Shown: piece after piece, positions 23,100 to 36,033 of the stretch | Layout of the letters: every line of letters begins with the position of its first letter | How positions within the stretch are numbered: position 1 is the stretch's first letter | Origin: Apium graveolens | Taxonomy: Eukaryota; Streptophyta; Magnoliopsida; Apiales; Apiaceae | Assembly (NCBI RefSeq): GCF_009905375.1 | Contig: NC_133650.1 | Coordinates: 142,221,135-142,285,134 of the forward strand | Length of the DNA stretch: 64,000 bases | Direction of reading: 5' to 3' | The notes under the pieces: generated by a model | Told to the model about the DNA's origin: nothing | What the model saw: the letters and a program-made list of their open reading frames with translations, nothing else | Databases searched by the model: none | Made by a program: the position numbers and the translations under genes

Positions 23100-24185
23100 T
23101 ACCCCTAAAATGAAGTATGAATGAGCGTGAGGGAGAAAATGTCTTAGTGCACCACATAAGGAAGGTTTTGAAGTCAACCCATCAGCTCTCTCTCCTACAA
23201 AGATGAGTAATATTTAAATTGAGACAACTGCTAGCCACCATACATCTTCTCAAAAAGAGGTAATGGCTAAAAAGGCACAAAAAAAGTTACTAGATTCATC
23301 CTCTCAACAAGGTGCGTCTATTGAAATTCGCCTGTCGGCCAGGGTATCCGATGTAGTGTACCACCTCAAACATAAACAATTCTTGATGCACAAGGAAATG
23401 TTACACACACCAAGGAAGAGTTGACGAAAACAAGAGTTTCGACCATTTTACGGTCAAATTCGATTGTTCAAGGTTCTTTAATGGACCAATTGCCTTTACA
23501 GGTGTTAGGAGAGGATACTGATCCAATAGCCATATGTCAGTGGTCAGTGTCTCCGTCCCCAGGACTAATAAAACCTGGATGTATCTGCGGATAGTGGATT
23601 TGACATAGGTGCAGATTGGCAACTTGTTGACCATGATTCAGATTTACCTGATGAGTCATAAGGAAATGTCTTCACAGACATTCAAAGGGAACTTTGATCT
23701 TTATTCTAAATTCTTTGGATCACTGTTTAACTTCCCAGAGTTCAAATCTGGAACCCTCAAAGGGAAACTAGTAACTTGTAAATTATGACTCAGATTCATC
23801 TGACGAGTCTAACAAGGATGGTGATTTGCGAACTCCCATTGCACCACCTGTGACCTCCTTAAGGATGGCTAAGGTGATTATCCTTGCAGGTATAGCTGGA
23901 TTTTGGAGCTATGAGAGGAGTGATACACTTGTGAGAATGAGTGTAAACACGAGTGGAGAGAAGAGTGAAACACTTGTGAGGTACACAAAACAGAATCACA
24001 CACTCACAATGAGGAAGAAAGACAGAAACCCCATATCCCATTCCCTATCCCTAAACATGGTTCTTGATACTTCGACTCTCGAATCTGTTTATGATTGGAA
24101 CCTAACTCTTAGGGACCTAACATTTACAGATTGGATTAGAATACTTCGGGACCTTTGGGAGCTAACAATTGGTAATAATTGGTGA
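23100..24185 (+). pseudogene. Decayed reading frame upstream of LTR D
   Basis: Fragments in shifting frames include SSQKEVMAKKAQKKLLDSSS (about 23250), a DSD/DES acidic stretch (23795-23815), and an open run from 23826 to 24185 with LVRMSVNTSGEKSETLVRYT and ILRDLWELTIG. I do not recognise a family. By position, before the polypurine tracts and 3' LTR, it may be another post-pol frame. Repetition of SETLVR/DTLVR units about 60 bp apart hints at a small internal duplication. Confidence 0.35.
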
Positions 24186-24356
24186 TCTCACATTTGGGAG
24201 GTATAAGGAGTTGGGAAGATTGGTGAACATGATGATCAACAGTGAAGTCGTTCTTGTAGCATTTAACGGGACATGGTTGATCAGACTCTAACTTGTTCTT
24301 TCTTTTCCAACCAAGTAAAATATGAGCACTCCTTCAGAAAATGGCATACATTCCTT

Positions 24357-24948
24357 CTCTAAGGGGGAGATAAAAGCTTAAGTAATAGTTTGAAGGATTC
24401 CTCAACTAAGGGGGAGAAATAGCAGGGAGGAGGAAAAAGGTAAAGCACATGTACATCACATAACATAAAAAGAAGTGGTTTGGTTCATCACTATTCTTCA
24501 TAAGGGGAGAAGTTGTTTTCCAAAAGGGGAGTACCATTAGTTCTTACCTGCGGATCCTATTGTACGGGAGATGTGGTAAACGAAGGTGATATCCTTTAAG
24601 CAGTTGATTATCATAGGGGAAGAAGCAAGATAGATATGCGCTTCTCAACAGGAAATGTGGTTGTACAAAAGAAGCTGCTGATGATTACTTCAAGACTGAG
24701 AAGTATTATCTGGCAGAGATTTGAAGAACCAAGGAAATGAAGATGAAACTACATGAAGATCAGTTCAGTGATAGAGGAACAAACATCTTCCATTTCAGTT
24801 ACTCAAGAAATCTGGAAATGCAGTATTTGATCTAGAAAACCAGTAGCATTATTTACAAGTCCTGGTACATTACTTTTTCTAGTTGTTAGTTGAGTTATCC
24901 TCTCTATTTAATTTGTTTGTTAAGTTTAACAATCAAATAGGGGGAGAT
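24357..24948 (+). repeat. Array of polypurine tract-like motifs before LTR D
   Basis: Motifs of the type AAGGGGGAGA recur at about 24357, 24407, 24502 and 24517, a weaker AGGGGAAGAAG occurs at 24615, and AGGGGGAGATTG at 24939-24950 is the functional-looking copy adjoining the LTR. Confidence 0.6.
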
Positions 24949-25820
24949 TGTTGGTGATACTGCGTAGCTGTATGAACAGTTACGTGATAACTTAACACGA
25001 TAACAACACTAGAATAGGACAGGTTAATAATACTACGTATACACAAGAAATTGGGAAGAATGAAGACAAGGAAAATACTAAGAATCAGAAGATTAGAAGA
25101 AAGCCTGAAGTCTATCTATAGGTCACTGAAAGAAGTTCATTAATATGATCATGCCTCAGTGAAGAACAAAGGTTAAAAACTTTCAGGGTTTCAGAAATGT
25201 TGAAGATTCAGTATACAAGTGCTACCGGAAGATTTCAGTGTATTGGCATTGATTGAAGATGGACAGTGTTCGAAGCATTGGAATCTTAAGAATTGAAGAT
25301 AGGGTATAGACAAAGGTTAATGAAGACGTTGTTTAGAGTACCAGAAAGGATTTCAGTGAAAGTACAGTTGTTTATTGACAATCAATGTCTGAAGCAATAA
25401 AGTTGAGGCAAGCTTAATAATGTAATCAAGGTTATAATACGAAGACCTGAATCGGGGTTAGTCATCTGTGAACCAGACCAGTTGCACCAAGCGTTAACAG
25501 CTCGTGAAAGGAATCTGGGTATTATTTATAGAAGGATTGTTGAGTTGAGGAACGTACTTGGATTGAACGTTTATCTGTTAAAGTACGAGAAGAGGTGTGC
25601 GGGTATACAGCTAAGCAGCTCAGGGGATTGGCGAAGCTCAAAGTTTAATTGTTAAATTAAATAAATTTATTTAATGAAATTTAATATAATTTATTTAATA
25701 AACTTAAATCATTTATTTTATAAACTTTAAATAAGTTTATTTTATAAATCTAAATTAGTTTATTTATAATTTATATTTAAGTTTATTTTATAAATTAATT
25801 TAGTTACAATTTAAACTTAA

Positions 25821-25906
25821 ATAAAAAGAAAAGAAAAAAAAAGAGAGAAAAGAAAAAGAAAAGTAAAAGAAAAAGAAAATAGAAAACAAAACAAAAAAGA
25901 GAAAAG

Positions 25907-25937
<31 letters not shown>

Positions 25938-25985
25938 AAAGGAAAAGGAAAAAGAAAAAGAAAAAAATAAGAAATAAGAAATAAA
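25821..25985. repeat. A/G-rich low-complexity tract in LTR D
   Basis: About 165 bases of AAAAAG and AAAAC units, almost free of T. The 131-codon antisense frame across it is an artefact of composition. Confidence 0.85.
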
Positions 25986-26083
25986 ACTAATCGTGTATAT
26001 TTTGGTCAGGTTGCTTAAGTTGAACAAAACATTTTGTTTTGTTTTTTTTGTTAAGTACATGAACATGTACTTGGAGTAAACCT

Positions 26084-26177
26084 GTCGCCACAGGAAACAA
26101 CAAGCATCCCCTTGTCGCCACACATGCTGTCGCCACAAAATTATATCTCCTTGTCGCCACAGAAAAGCTGGTCGCCA
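26084..26177 (+). repeat. Five GTCGCCA(CA) units in LTR D
   Basis: GTCGCCA occurs at 26084, 26114, 26129, 26153 and 26171, the first four followed by CA, with unrelated spacers of 8-23 bases. The G/C-rich units stand out in an AT-rich LTR and may be protein-binding sites. Confidence 0.6.
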
Positions 26178-26758
26178 AAGGATTCTCAGCCACACATTTT
26201 ATTGTATTAAGTCTACACAATTGAAGCAGAAGACAATGAGCCATTCATTCTGAATTATTTTCTGTTCATCTTCTCTCTCAAGAGAATAGTGAAAATGGCA
26301 ACATTAATTTACAGAGAAGCTCAAGCTATTTGTATATCCGTTTAACTTCTCACCGGAGCAATGTTATAATGCCCGATTTAACTCTTGTATATTCTTAGGG
26401 GCATTATAATCGTTACCCGGTAATTAAATCCTAGTACAAACAAAAGCTAGATTATTATATAGGATTTGATTTATAAATCTTTGTAGTAGCTAGGAACTTT
26501 GTTGTTCTTAGATTGTAACCGGTTAATTTATTTACCAGAGTGTAGCAACAACCCTCGAGGATTTATATGCGAATATATATATATCCCCAAATATCGTGTG
26601 TTCCTCGTTTTATCGTTTCAAACACTATTCCTCTCAAGAACACGGAACCACTAACCGAGCACTAAATATTATATCCGCTAAAGATTCGAAAGAATTTTTA
26701 ATTTAGGGATTATCGTATTCAACCCCCCCCCCCTTTTACGATAATTCGGGACCTAACA

Positions 26759-26867
26759 TGACTATTATATCATTATCACTGTGATAATTATTTATGACAC
26801 AACAAACATGTAGAATCTCACATTGGGTCTATGAAGCATCATGTATATTTACATTTGCATGTGTTTT
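26759..26867. other. Left flank of the full-length Sirevirus
   Basis: A 109 bp stretch between LTR D and the Sirevirus, ending in the target site GTTTT (26863-26867). It continues after the element at 39051. Confidence 0.6.
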
Positions 26868-27463
26868 TGTTAGGTCACACAACAATATAGAAGGGGGTTG
26901 AATACAGTGTAGAATACAATCAAATCGATTTAAAACACAAGCAACAAAAAATAGATGTATTCGATATAATAAACTCTGTTACAATGGAACTGTTCTCTCT
27001 CAGTGATGAACAAATATCACGAGTGCTGCTAGGTTACAATGTATGATCTTCTCGATGATCGTAACACATATAGTGTAAACCTATGTCTGTGTTTATATAG
27101 ACACACAGTTATAAGATAACTTCTAATTGATATGGAATATAATTCTGTCTCCTAAAATATATCAATCAGATATCTTATATAATTCTTCTAGTCCTCTAAC
27201 TTTTTCCATGCATATCTTCTTCTTGTATTAGTCTCGATCTTCTTTCCTGTAAATCAGCTTCTTTCCTTAACTGTTTGTCCTCCAGTACTTAAGTTCTGAT
27301 ATCCATCTTCTGATATTATCTTCTGATAATATAAGTCCTGATATCCTTAAGTCCTGACTTCCAGTAAGTCCTGATTCCAGTAAGAACTGATATTTCCTGT
27401 TAGTTAAGATCTGAAAACTAAACATGAAACATATTAGACATGAAATCTCAAATATATCTAACA
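26868..27463 (-). repeat. 3' LTR of the full-length Sirevirus
   Basis: On the minus strand it runs from TGTTAGATATATTTGAG to GTGACCTAACA. It has several ATCAGAACTT/ATCAGGACTT motifs in U3 and a TATATAAACACAGACAT block (about 27080-27100). Confidence 0.95.
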
Positions 27464-27474
27464 ATCTCCCCCAA
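27464..27474 (-). other. Polypurine tract of the full-length Sirevirus
   Basis: TTGGGGGAGAT on the minus strand adjoins the LTR start. Confidence 0.9.
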
Positions 27475-27722
27475 CTTGTAAATTATGCAAGAATGTACAA
27501 GTTAATAGATTTGATGATGTCAAAAACATTTAAGTTCAAATACAATAAGAGTTTAATAAGACTATTAATTACAACTTACAAAACATCCAGCTTTAACAAC
27601 ATCATTGAATTAATCTGAATCCATAATGATTCTTAACAAAATCATTTATCAAATTATCTTCAATTTTCTTCAGAACTTCAGCTAACTGTGCTTTGACCTA
27701 CATCAATTCTTCTTCTTTACTA

Positions 27723-30700
27723 TCACGTTGTTCTGAGAGCTTGAATAGATGTTCTTTCAAGTCCATTACCAAGTCTGATAACCTTAGGATATGAAGAGTT
27801 TTCATTATAACATAAGCATCTTCCTTTCAGAATAACTTCCACCTTAGCAGAATTCTTCAGCATAGGAATTTCTCTTCCATCACCTTCAGTAATCATTGGA
27901 CTATAATAAGAAGTCTTTGTACCAGAAAATCTGAATAGATCTCTTATAGCCTTCAAAATGTATTCAGACCATCTTCTTGTAACATTAGATTTTACTTTCA
28001 GAAGATAGTGAATATGTTGAAGTTCTCTGATAGACTTCTATAGTACATCAGAATCAGCTAATCTATGAGTCCTTCCATCATTGAGAAATAAGATCAATTT
28101 CTCTTTTAGATTCTCCTTATGATGAGAATCTATCACAACTTGAGCAGACAACACCTTGTCAAGGTGCCTTTGTTTGATTTGTTCATATGGTTTGTCTGTC
28201 AATATGAAAGGATGTCTTAGAGTAACCTCTACTCCTGTTTGAATCTTCTCTTCGTCAGAATCTAATCCAGCTCTATCTCTAGGTTGCTTGGCTCTCAACC
28301 CAAATGTAGCGAGTTGATTAATCATGATATTGGATTTTTGTTCAACTGGAGTAGCTTTTTTCTATAACAGCTTCTTCTTATCAGCAATTGTCATTTTATC
28401 CAAATCAACTTGAGAATTATCAGTAGTTGATGTCTTGATAGCTTGATCAGAATTTGCTGTTTCTTCTATACCTTCATGTCCTTTATTCTGAACAACAACT
28501 TGAGCAGTGTCAGAGGTTGTTTTAGAATCTTCATTTATCTTTCTTCTTTTCAGAATTTGAACAGTTTCATCTTCAACAAGATTATCATCAGTTACTTGAA
28601 CCATTTTACATCCTGGTTTCATCAGATCTTGAGAAGTTTTCAAGTCCAATGTCTTGGTTGGTTCATAAACTTTTCCTTTCCCTTTGTCTTTGGGATCACT
28701 CTTAGTCTGTGATCTAGTCTTGAACTTTGAAGTTTCAGAATTTAACTTTTTCTGATCACAATGCCTTTTTCCTTAGGCCTTGGAGGTTTCTTTGCATCAG
28801 AAGCTTTAGACTTAGGATTTGTCTTCTCAGCAGCAAATCTAGCTTCTTCCTCCTTGAGAGTTTCTAAATCCATTCCTGGATTGTGTTCCAGAAATAATCT
28901 TCTTGCTATCTCCTCATCAAGTGTCTGGATTTTAGGATCTTTGTAATAAACAGTAGTCTGCTTCTCCTTTAACTTCAGAGTTTGCAAAAACCTTTGAGAG
29001 TCTTCAGATCCTGACTAAATCAGAACATAAGAACTTGACATCAGAATTTGCTTATCACCACTTGACTTCGGTCTTTGAGCATTCACAGCATCGGAACTTG
29101 ACTTGTTCTGAATAGAAGATTTTCCTTGAACTTTTTTTTGACCTCTGCTCTTTTCAGAGTTTCCCTGGTCATCACCTTTATCATCCTTTTTCTTCAGTTC
29201 TTGAGTAGGTGAGCATTTGGACTTAACTACCTTCTCCCCTTTTTTGGCATCATCAGGAAGTAAGAGAGAAATAAGAAGTTCAACTGAAGATTGGATTTCA
29301 TCCAATTGATCTTTCTGAGAAGCTTGATTAGCCAGGACCTCGGCAATTTGGGCATGTTGCTTCTCTTGAGTTTTCTCAATGGCTGCAACTTTTTCAGAAA
29401 TAGGTCTGATATACCTCTTCTTGTCAAGCTTGACCTGTAGATCTAGCTTATTAACATGTTCCCTGTGTGTATCAACCTTTTCATGAGTAGAAGTATGTAG
29501 ACCTTGAAGATGTTTTGTAGACAGAGCTGTGATCTTGAGTTGTATCTTGAAATCAACATTTGTGAGCAACTCATCATCTTTTGTAATATGCTCTGTCAGA
29601 ACTTTAGAACATGGAATAAAATCTGATTCATTCCACTTCTTGGTCCACTTAACACCTTTGTGAGTATCCTCCCAAGGAATAGGTGCTTCATTTTCAACAA
29701 ATTTTTTCACCAATTCTTCCTTGCCCAGAATAGGTACTGGAGTCTCAACAGAAACACTGTCATCAGAACTTGAGGAAGACTCATTTTGTTCTGATAGCTC
29801 AACAGTGTGTGAAGCAACTGGAGATTCAGGAATAACATCATCTAAATTCTAATCAGTAGAATTTATCTCCAGAGCTGGTGTCTTTGATGTAGATGGAGCT
29901 TCCAGATAAAGAACTTCAGGTATATTTAAATGATGAATATCTATTTCAGAATTATCAGTTTGTTCTTTAGCATCATCTGTAGCTTTAATAGGAGAGACGG
30001 GAGGGGTAACAACTGTGTCATTAGAAGTTTGTTTGGATTGAGCTGGAAGGGCTTCAATGATAATTGGTTCTTGTGAGATCAGAGATTCCTGATCCCCTTC
30101 CTCAGCTTCTACAGTCTCTTCTGATATAGCCTTAGCCAAATACCTCCTAGCCTTCATTTTCTTCAATCTCCTTGCCAATGAAGGAGTTGCTTCAGCAACA
30201 TCAGAATTTACAGATTTCCTTTTCAAAGTATCAGAACTTTGAGCTGCTTTCTCTTTCTGAGAAGTAATATTCTCAGCTTCAAGTGTCACAGATTCAGATG
30301 CATGAACCCGTGCTTCAATTATTTCCTCTTCACTCTCAGACTCATCTCTGAGAATCATCTTTCTTCTCTTTTGTGGAGGTTGAGGAACAGACTTTGTCCT
30401 CTTAGAAGGTTTAGAAGATGAAGGTCTGGTTGTTTGTGGTGATGGTTGAGAAGTCTGAGGTGTTTGTGCAGAGGTGGTAGGTGCTGATGGTTGAGGTTCT
30501 GAAGGTTGGACATCAGGATATAGAGCAGTGTATTTAACTGGATCATAGGTTATTAAGGCTTGTTTGACAGATAAAGGAACTCGGAGGGGTCTTAACACAG
30601 CCTTCTTATTATCAGTAGATAATAAGTCATTAAAATCTCTTTTAGCTAGTTTGAATGATGGAATTAATTCACTAGCTGATTGGGGTTTGTCATCACAACA

Positions 30701-31339
30701 AAAACTATAAATAAGCTGACAGAATCTAGCAGAATAAACAGTATTTCTGTCTTCTGTCATCCTATCCCCAATGAAACCTAAGACAACACTTGCATAATCA
30801 AAATCAGTTTGATTAATGAGAGCATACCCGATTTGTTGACTGAATATGGGGATTGCATCAAAGTTAGAACATTTGTTTGCAAAAGCCTTGGTGATGCAGT
30901 CAAAGAAGAAACTCCATTCCCTCCTTATGTAAGGTCTCTTCAATTGACCCAGCTTTGCCAATGTCTTTTCATACCCCAGACTGGCCATCATATTTTGAAG
31001 AATAGGCTCCTCAACAGTTGTATAGGCTTTATTTTCAGGCAACTGCATTGCTTGGCATACTGTAGCCAAAGTTACGACATGCTCATCCTCCCATGTTGTA
31101 AAGATTATACTTATGGTCCCTTGAACACCACCATCATCATATACTCCACTTCGCTATAACTCCAGCACTTGAGTTCCAGAGACTGCATCAGGTTGGGTCA
31201 GAGCGTACCAAATATCAGAATTAGCGAGAAAATCCTGAATGAAGTGAAGTTTTGATGGAACTTCGGCCTTGCTAAGAATGGCGGAGTAGTTGTTAGGAAT
31301 AAACTTAGCTCCATTGAAAAGTACATCTTTTGGTGCCAT
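27723..31339 (-). pseudogene. Third reading frame of the full-length Sirevirus
   Basis: This is the counterpart of 3968-7927. It starts at ATG 31339 (MAPKDVLFNGAKFIPNN) and is open for 406 codons from 31069 to 29849 after a stop near 31156, then has a few stops and one frameshift near 28745. The N-terminal part contains LGYEKTLAKLGQLKRPYIRR. The middle has Pro/Ser/Thr-rich and basic segments (RKMILRDESESEEE), and a coiled-coil-like Gln/Lys/Glu stretch lies at 29230-29530. The C-terminus reads KGRCLCYNENSS. Decay is similar to that of pol, so it was probably carried as a coding frame until recently. No signal peptide or membrane helix is visible. Function is unknown; the position is that of the Sirevirus envelope-like frame. 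Confidence 0.8.
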
Positions 31340-31495
31340 CTCTGTAAGAAAATAAGTGAGAAAGAGAGTGTTTGCAAAGTGTTTGTTAAAAGTCCTGAAA
31401 GAAAAACGCTTCAGAGAATATTAGAGCGAGAGAGAAAGTAAAAGAGATTAAGAATAGAAAAGTAAGTAAAAGATTAGAAAATCTTTTAACTCCCA

Positions 31496-31503
31496 TATAT
31501 ATA
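31496..31503 (-). promoter_or_regulatory. Internal TATA box for the third reading frame
   Basis: TATATATA on the minus strand lies 156 bases before ATG 31339, the same spacing as in the truncated copy (3804-3811 to 3968). A TCTCT-rich leader follows in both. Conserved geometry between diverged copies supports function. Confidence 0.55.
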
Positions 31504-32863
31504 CTCTCTCCACTCAACAGTTATATTTTTGAAGTATGGGATACACTTTACACCTGGAACCGTGTGAACAGTCAATAAACGGTTAGAGCAGGAGTTAATG
31601 GGCACATAAAATAATTAACAATTATTGTGCACATGCAGTTTTTCAAGGCATACACGTTAACCACTAACCCATAATGATTATGACTGTTTTTATCTAACCC
31701 AAATTTATTCTGATTTAAATATGACTGTTTCATATTTTACCACAAATAAGTCAAGTAAAGAAAAATGCCACGTAAGCATCAAAGATTCCATCAGGATTTA
31801 ATATCAGAACTTAACTTATATCAGATTTTAACAGTCATCAGAACATGGCCTCTGTACTCAAAAAGTGAATATCTTGTCTGTAATTCCTCATACAAATACT
31901 GACTTGTTTTCTTCAGAATTTAATCATCAGAACTTCCATCAGAACTTGTCCTGAGAATTTATGCAAATGACACTTAACTGTTTGTCAACAATAACTTAAT
32001 CACCATAGTAATTTTCATCATTCATATGGAGTGAAAGTGTGTATGCATTCAGCAAAATATCAGATAAAGATTAAAGTCTGATAAACTTCAGTACATCTTA
32101 GAAATAAGGCATAACTAAGAAAAGTGCTTAAAATCTGTCATCAGTCATGATGTCTACTATAGAACAAATTTATGCAAGAGTCCACCTCAACTGTTTGTGC
32201 TCATTTTATGCATCTTTTGAAATTCCTTTTTACAGTGGCTTCTCAGTGTAAGTGAGTCACGACTGCTTATCAGAATTTATGTTGTTATCAGAGTATTTCT
32301 CCAGTAATCATAGAGTGTGAAAAGTCACCAAGAAAAATTTTGCTTTTCTAATACATATTACTTAATACCAGTAATGCACTTGGGTCTTCCCTTCCACATT
32401 TTTACTCTAGATCTCAAAGGAGTACCTGACTTTTATTCTTTTCTTTTCTTTTATTTTCTTTTGATAAGTGAGGCTTATCAGCACTTAGTTCATTCTTAAG
32501 ATTTACTGACATCAGAACTTGACAGATAAGAAACAAGAATCTAGTTTGTGACTTAGTAATAAGATACACAAAGTAAACTTGACTAAGCTCAATATCAGAA
32601 TCTGCTTGTATTAATGAGTTTCCACATAAACAACTAATTCAAACATGGGATTTCTAGTATGTTAAAGACTACTAGGTCAGCATCTAGCACAGTTATCCTC
32701 ATTGGATTGAATAGTCACAGAACATTCAAAACACTTATCAGAGTATATAAATCCACATCAGATAACAATCAAAATGAATAAATTTTTAAATTAAGCACAT
32801 ATTACATATAGATAATACAATCTGTAAACAATGATTATAAAGTCTGATGCATGAGAACAAAAA
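31504..32863 (-). other. Non-coding spacer between pol and the third reading frame
   Basis: About 1.36 kb without a credible frame. It contains repeated AAGTTCTGAT-type words in element sense and a T-rich stretch (32430-32462). The truncated element keeps the same spacer at 3108-3803. Confidence 0.6.
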
Positions 32864-35800
32864 CTAAGCAGATTTAGAGAAAGAACCTGAAACCATTCCA
32901 AGTTCATTTACCAATCTTATAAAAGCAGCTTCACATAGTGGTTTTATGAAGATATCTGCTAGCTGTTGATCTGTTGGAACAAAATGCAATTCCACTGTAC
33001 CTTCATCCACATGTTCCCTTATGAAATGGTACCTAATGCTGATGTGCTTTGTCATTGAGTGTTGAACTGGATTACCTGTCATAGCAATAACACTTTGATT
33101 ATCACAGTAAATAGGGATTTTAGAAAATTCTAACCCATAATCCAGTAACTGATTCTTCATCCAAAGAATCTGTGCACAACAGCTTCCTGCAGCAATATAT
33201 TCTGCTTCTGCAGTTGATGTGGAAATTGACTTTTATTTCTTGCTAAACCAAGAAACCAATCTGCCTCCAAGAAATTGGCAGCTTCCACTGGTGCTTTTCC
33301 AGTCTATTTTGCATCCTGCAAAATCTACATCTCTATAGCTAGTAATATCTACTGATTTACCAGTATCCTTATATAACTTGGTTGTAGTGGCCATGGGAGT
33401 AGATGCAGTTGAACAATCTTGCATTCCAAATTTCTTCAGTAAATTTCTGGTATACTTGGATTGACAGATAAAAGTGCCTTCTTCAGTTTGCTTGACTTGA
33501 AGGCCCAGAAAATAGCTGAGTTCTCCCATCATACTCATTTGATATCTTAATTGCATTAACTTTGCAAACTTTTCACACAGTTTGGAATTAGTAGAACCAA
33601 ATATGATATCATCAACATATATATGTACCAAAAGTAAGTCCTTTCCATGGTTGAGGTAGAATAAAGTCTTGTCAATTGTGCCTCTGTGAAATCCACTTTC
33701 CAGAAGGAATTGAGCTAAAGTCTCATACCATGCTCTTGGAGCTTGCTTAAGGCCATAAAGTGATTTGTCAAGCCTGTAGACATGATTGGGAAATTTAGGA
33801 TCTACAAAGCCTGGAGGTTGTTGAACATATACCTCTTCTTCCAATTCTCCATTGAGAAAAGCACTTTTCACATCCATTTGAAAGACTTTAAACTTCTTGT
33901 GAGCAGCATAAGCCAAAAAGATCCTTATGGCTTCTAATCTAGCAACTGGTGCAAATATTTCATCTTAATCAATACCCTCCTGTTGAGAGTAGCCTTTAGC
34001 AACCAGTCTTGCTTTATTCCTTGTAATTATGCCATCACTGTCAGTTTTGTTTCTGAAGACCCATTTTGTACCAACAACGGATCTGTTCTTTGGTCATGGC
34101 ACTAGGGTCCAGACTTCATTTCTTTCAAATTCATTTAACTCTTCCTGCATTTCTTGCATCCAATCAGCATCTTGAAGAGCTTCTTCCATTTTCTTTGGTT
34201 CATTCTGAGATAGAAAAGAATGATAGAAACATTCATTTGAAGTTTCAGTTCTAGTTCTGACACCTGCTTCAGGATCTCCAATGATTAGATCAGGTGTGTG
34301 TGCTTTAATCCACTTACTTGCAGATGGAAGTTGATCTCTAGAACTGGATCCTCCCCCATGATCCATGCTGTCTCCATCAGCATTTTCTGATGCTCCCCCT
34401 GTAGTTATGCTCTCTGAGACTTCAGAATTTGAGTTTGATTTTTCAGGAGTTGAAGAATCAGAGCTTCCAAAATTATCAGAATTTGGCTCATCAGAACTAG
34501 ATGAATCAGAACTTGAAGAGCCAGTGACAGGTTCTGATGTTTCTCGAGAGTCTTGGGATGTGGTAGGATCTTCAGCTTGCTCCCCCTGGACAGGTGCATT
34601 TTCCTTTGGAGTTGTTACCATAGTTTTAATGACATCGAAACTTAATCCATCAGAACTTACATGATCAGGATTTAAGTCATCAGAATATCCAGAATCAGAA
34701 TTTAAATCTTCATTCTTAAATCTCAGCTGATCATGATCATTGAAATCTTCAAGTCCAGTAATCTTCTTATCATCAAAAGAGACATTGATAGATTTCATGA
34801 CAACTCTTGTTCTTAAATTGTAGACTCTGAAGGCTTTTGTGGAAAGTGGATATCCAACAAAAATTCCTTCATCAGCTTTTAGATCAAATTTTGACAGCTG
34901 TTCAGGATGAGTCTTAAGAACAAAACACTTACAACCAAATACATGGAAGTATTTCAGATTTGGCTTCTTTTTCTTTACCATCTCATATGGTGTTTTTTCA
35001 TGCTTGTTTATTAGTGTAGCATTTTGTGTAAAACAAGCAGTCTGCACAGTTTCAGCCCAAAAATAGGTTGGTAGCTTTGCTTCATCAAGCATTGTTCATG
35101 CAGTTTCAATGAAAGTCCTTTTCTTTCTTTCTACAACTCCATTTTGTTGTGGAGTTCCAGGTGCAGGAAATTCCTGTTTGATTCCATGATCTTTGCAGAA
35201 CTCTTCCATGATTGAATTCTTGAACTCAGTGCCATTATCACTCCTTATGATTTTAACAGAATCTTTGATCAATTTATCCAACTGTTTGACATGATCAGTT
35301 AGAGTAGATATTGTTTCAGTCTTCTTGTGCAGGAAATACACCCATGTGTATCTTGTGAACTCATCCACTATAACCATAGCATATTTCTTCTTTGCAATAG
35401 ACATGACATTGACTGGACCAAATAGATCAACATGCAGTAGGTGATAAGGCTCAAAAATTGATGACTCGGTTTTGCTCTTGAAAGAAGATTTTCTTTGTTT
35501 TGCCTTCTGACATGAATCACAAAGCCCATCAGGAGCAAATACTGTTTTTGGCAGTCCTCTCACAAGATCTTTCTTTACAAGCTCATTCATATTGTTGAAA
35601 TTTAAATGAGAGAGTTTCTTGTGCCACTTCCAGCTTTCTTTAATTGATGCTCTACTCAACAGACAGATTGCAGAACCATCAGTACTTGTTGAAAGTTTGG
35701 CTTCATAATTGTTACCATGCCTGTATAATTACTTATAACTTCACAGTGTTCTTCAAAGAAATCCACATGATAACCTCTGTCACAGATTTGACTTATCCTC

Positions 35801-36033
35801 AACATATTGTATTTAAGTCCTGAGACTAGAGCTACTGTTTCAATGATGACATTCCCCAGATTGATCTTGCCATATCCCAGAGTTTTTCCAATGTTGCCAT
35901 CTCCATAAGAAACTCCTGGGCCAGCTTTCTCCACAAAGTCTGATAGCAGGGCTTTATTTCCAGTCATATGTCCTGAACATCCACTATCCATAACTAGATG
36001 TTCTTTCTGTTGCCCTGCAATCACAAAGACCAC
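32864..36033 (-). pseudogene. Sirevirus pol: protease, integrase, reverse transcriptase and RNase H
   Basis: Protease (35656-36033) shows the DSGCSGHMTG active-site block. Integrase (35096-35659) shows the zinc region (HKKLSHLNF, CDSCQKAK), then HVDLFGPV, IRSDNGTEF and NGVVERKKR, the Asp-Asp-Glu triad. Its C-terminus (from 35092) leads to a Ser/Asp-rich hinge (34380-34700). Reverse transcriptase (33232-34200) shows [10 protein letters not shown] and YVDDIIFGS. RNase H ends with CDNQSVIAM, HIxxRYHFIRE and QLADIFIKPL at 32864. Defects: a frameshift between protease and integrase, stops near 35094, 34091, 33965 and 33230, and a deletion near 33335 that joins SVDITSYR directly to DVDFAGCK. Confidence 0.9.

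Larger units (their letters stand above)
22981..26758 (+). mobile_element. 3' end of copia element D (Sirevirus-like), 5' part missing
   Basis: The segment has a decayed coding region, a series of polypurine-like tracts and a complete 3' LTR in plus orientation. No pol motif is present. The TTTGATTG-like tract plus GGGGGAGATTG before TGTTG follows the copia pattern. Repeated polypurine tracts are a known Sirevirus trait. The left boundary is arbitrary. Confidence 0.55.
24949..26758 (+). repeat. 3' LTR of element D (1.8 kb)
   Basis: The LTR runs from TGTTGGTGATACTGCG to GGGACCTAACA, 1,810 bp. It contains an A-rich purine block (25821-25985), five GTCGCCA units (26084-26177) and a run of twelve C near the 3' end (26723 on). 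The 5' LTR is not in the window. Confidence 0.7.

Noticed and set aside
25800..26195. 131-codon minus frame rich in Phe/Ser
   Set aside because: Antisense translation of the A/G-rich tract of LTR D.
34365..34664. 99-codon plus frame rich in Ser/Glu
   Set aside because: Antisense of the Ser/Asp-rich hinge of Sirevirus pol.
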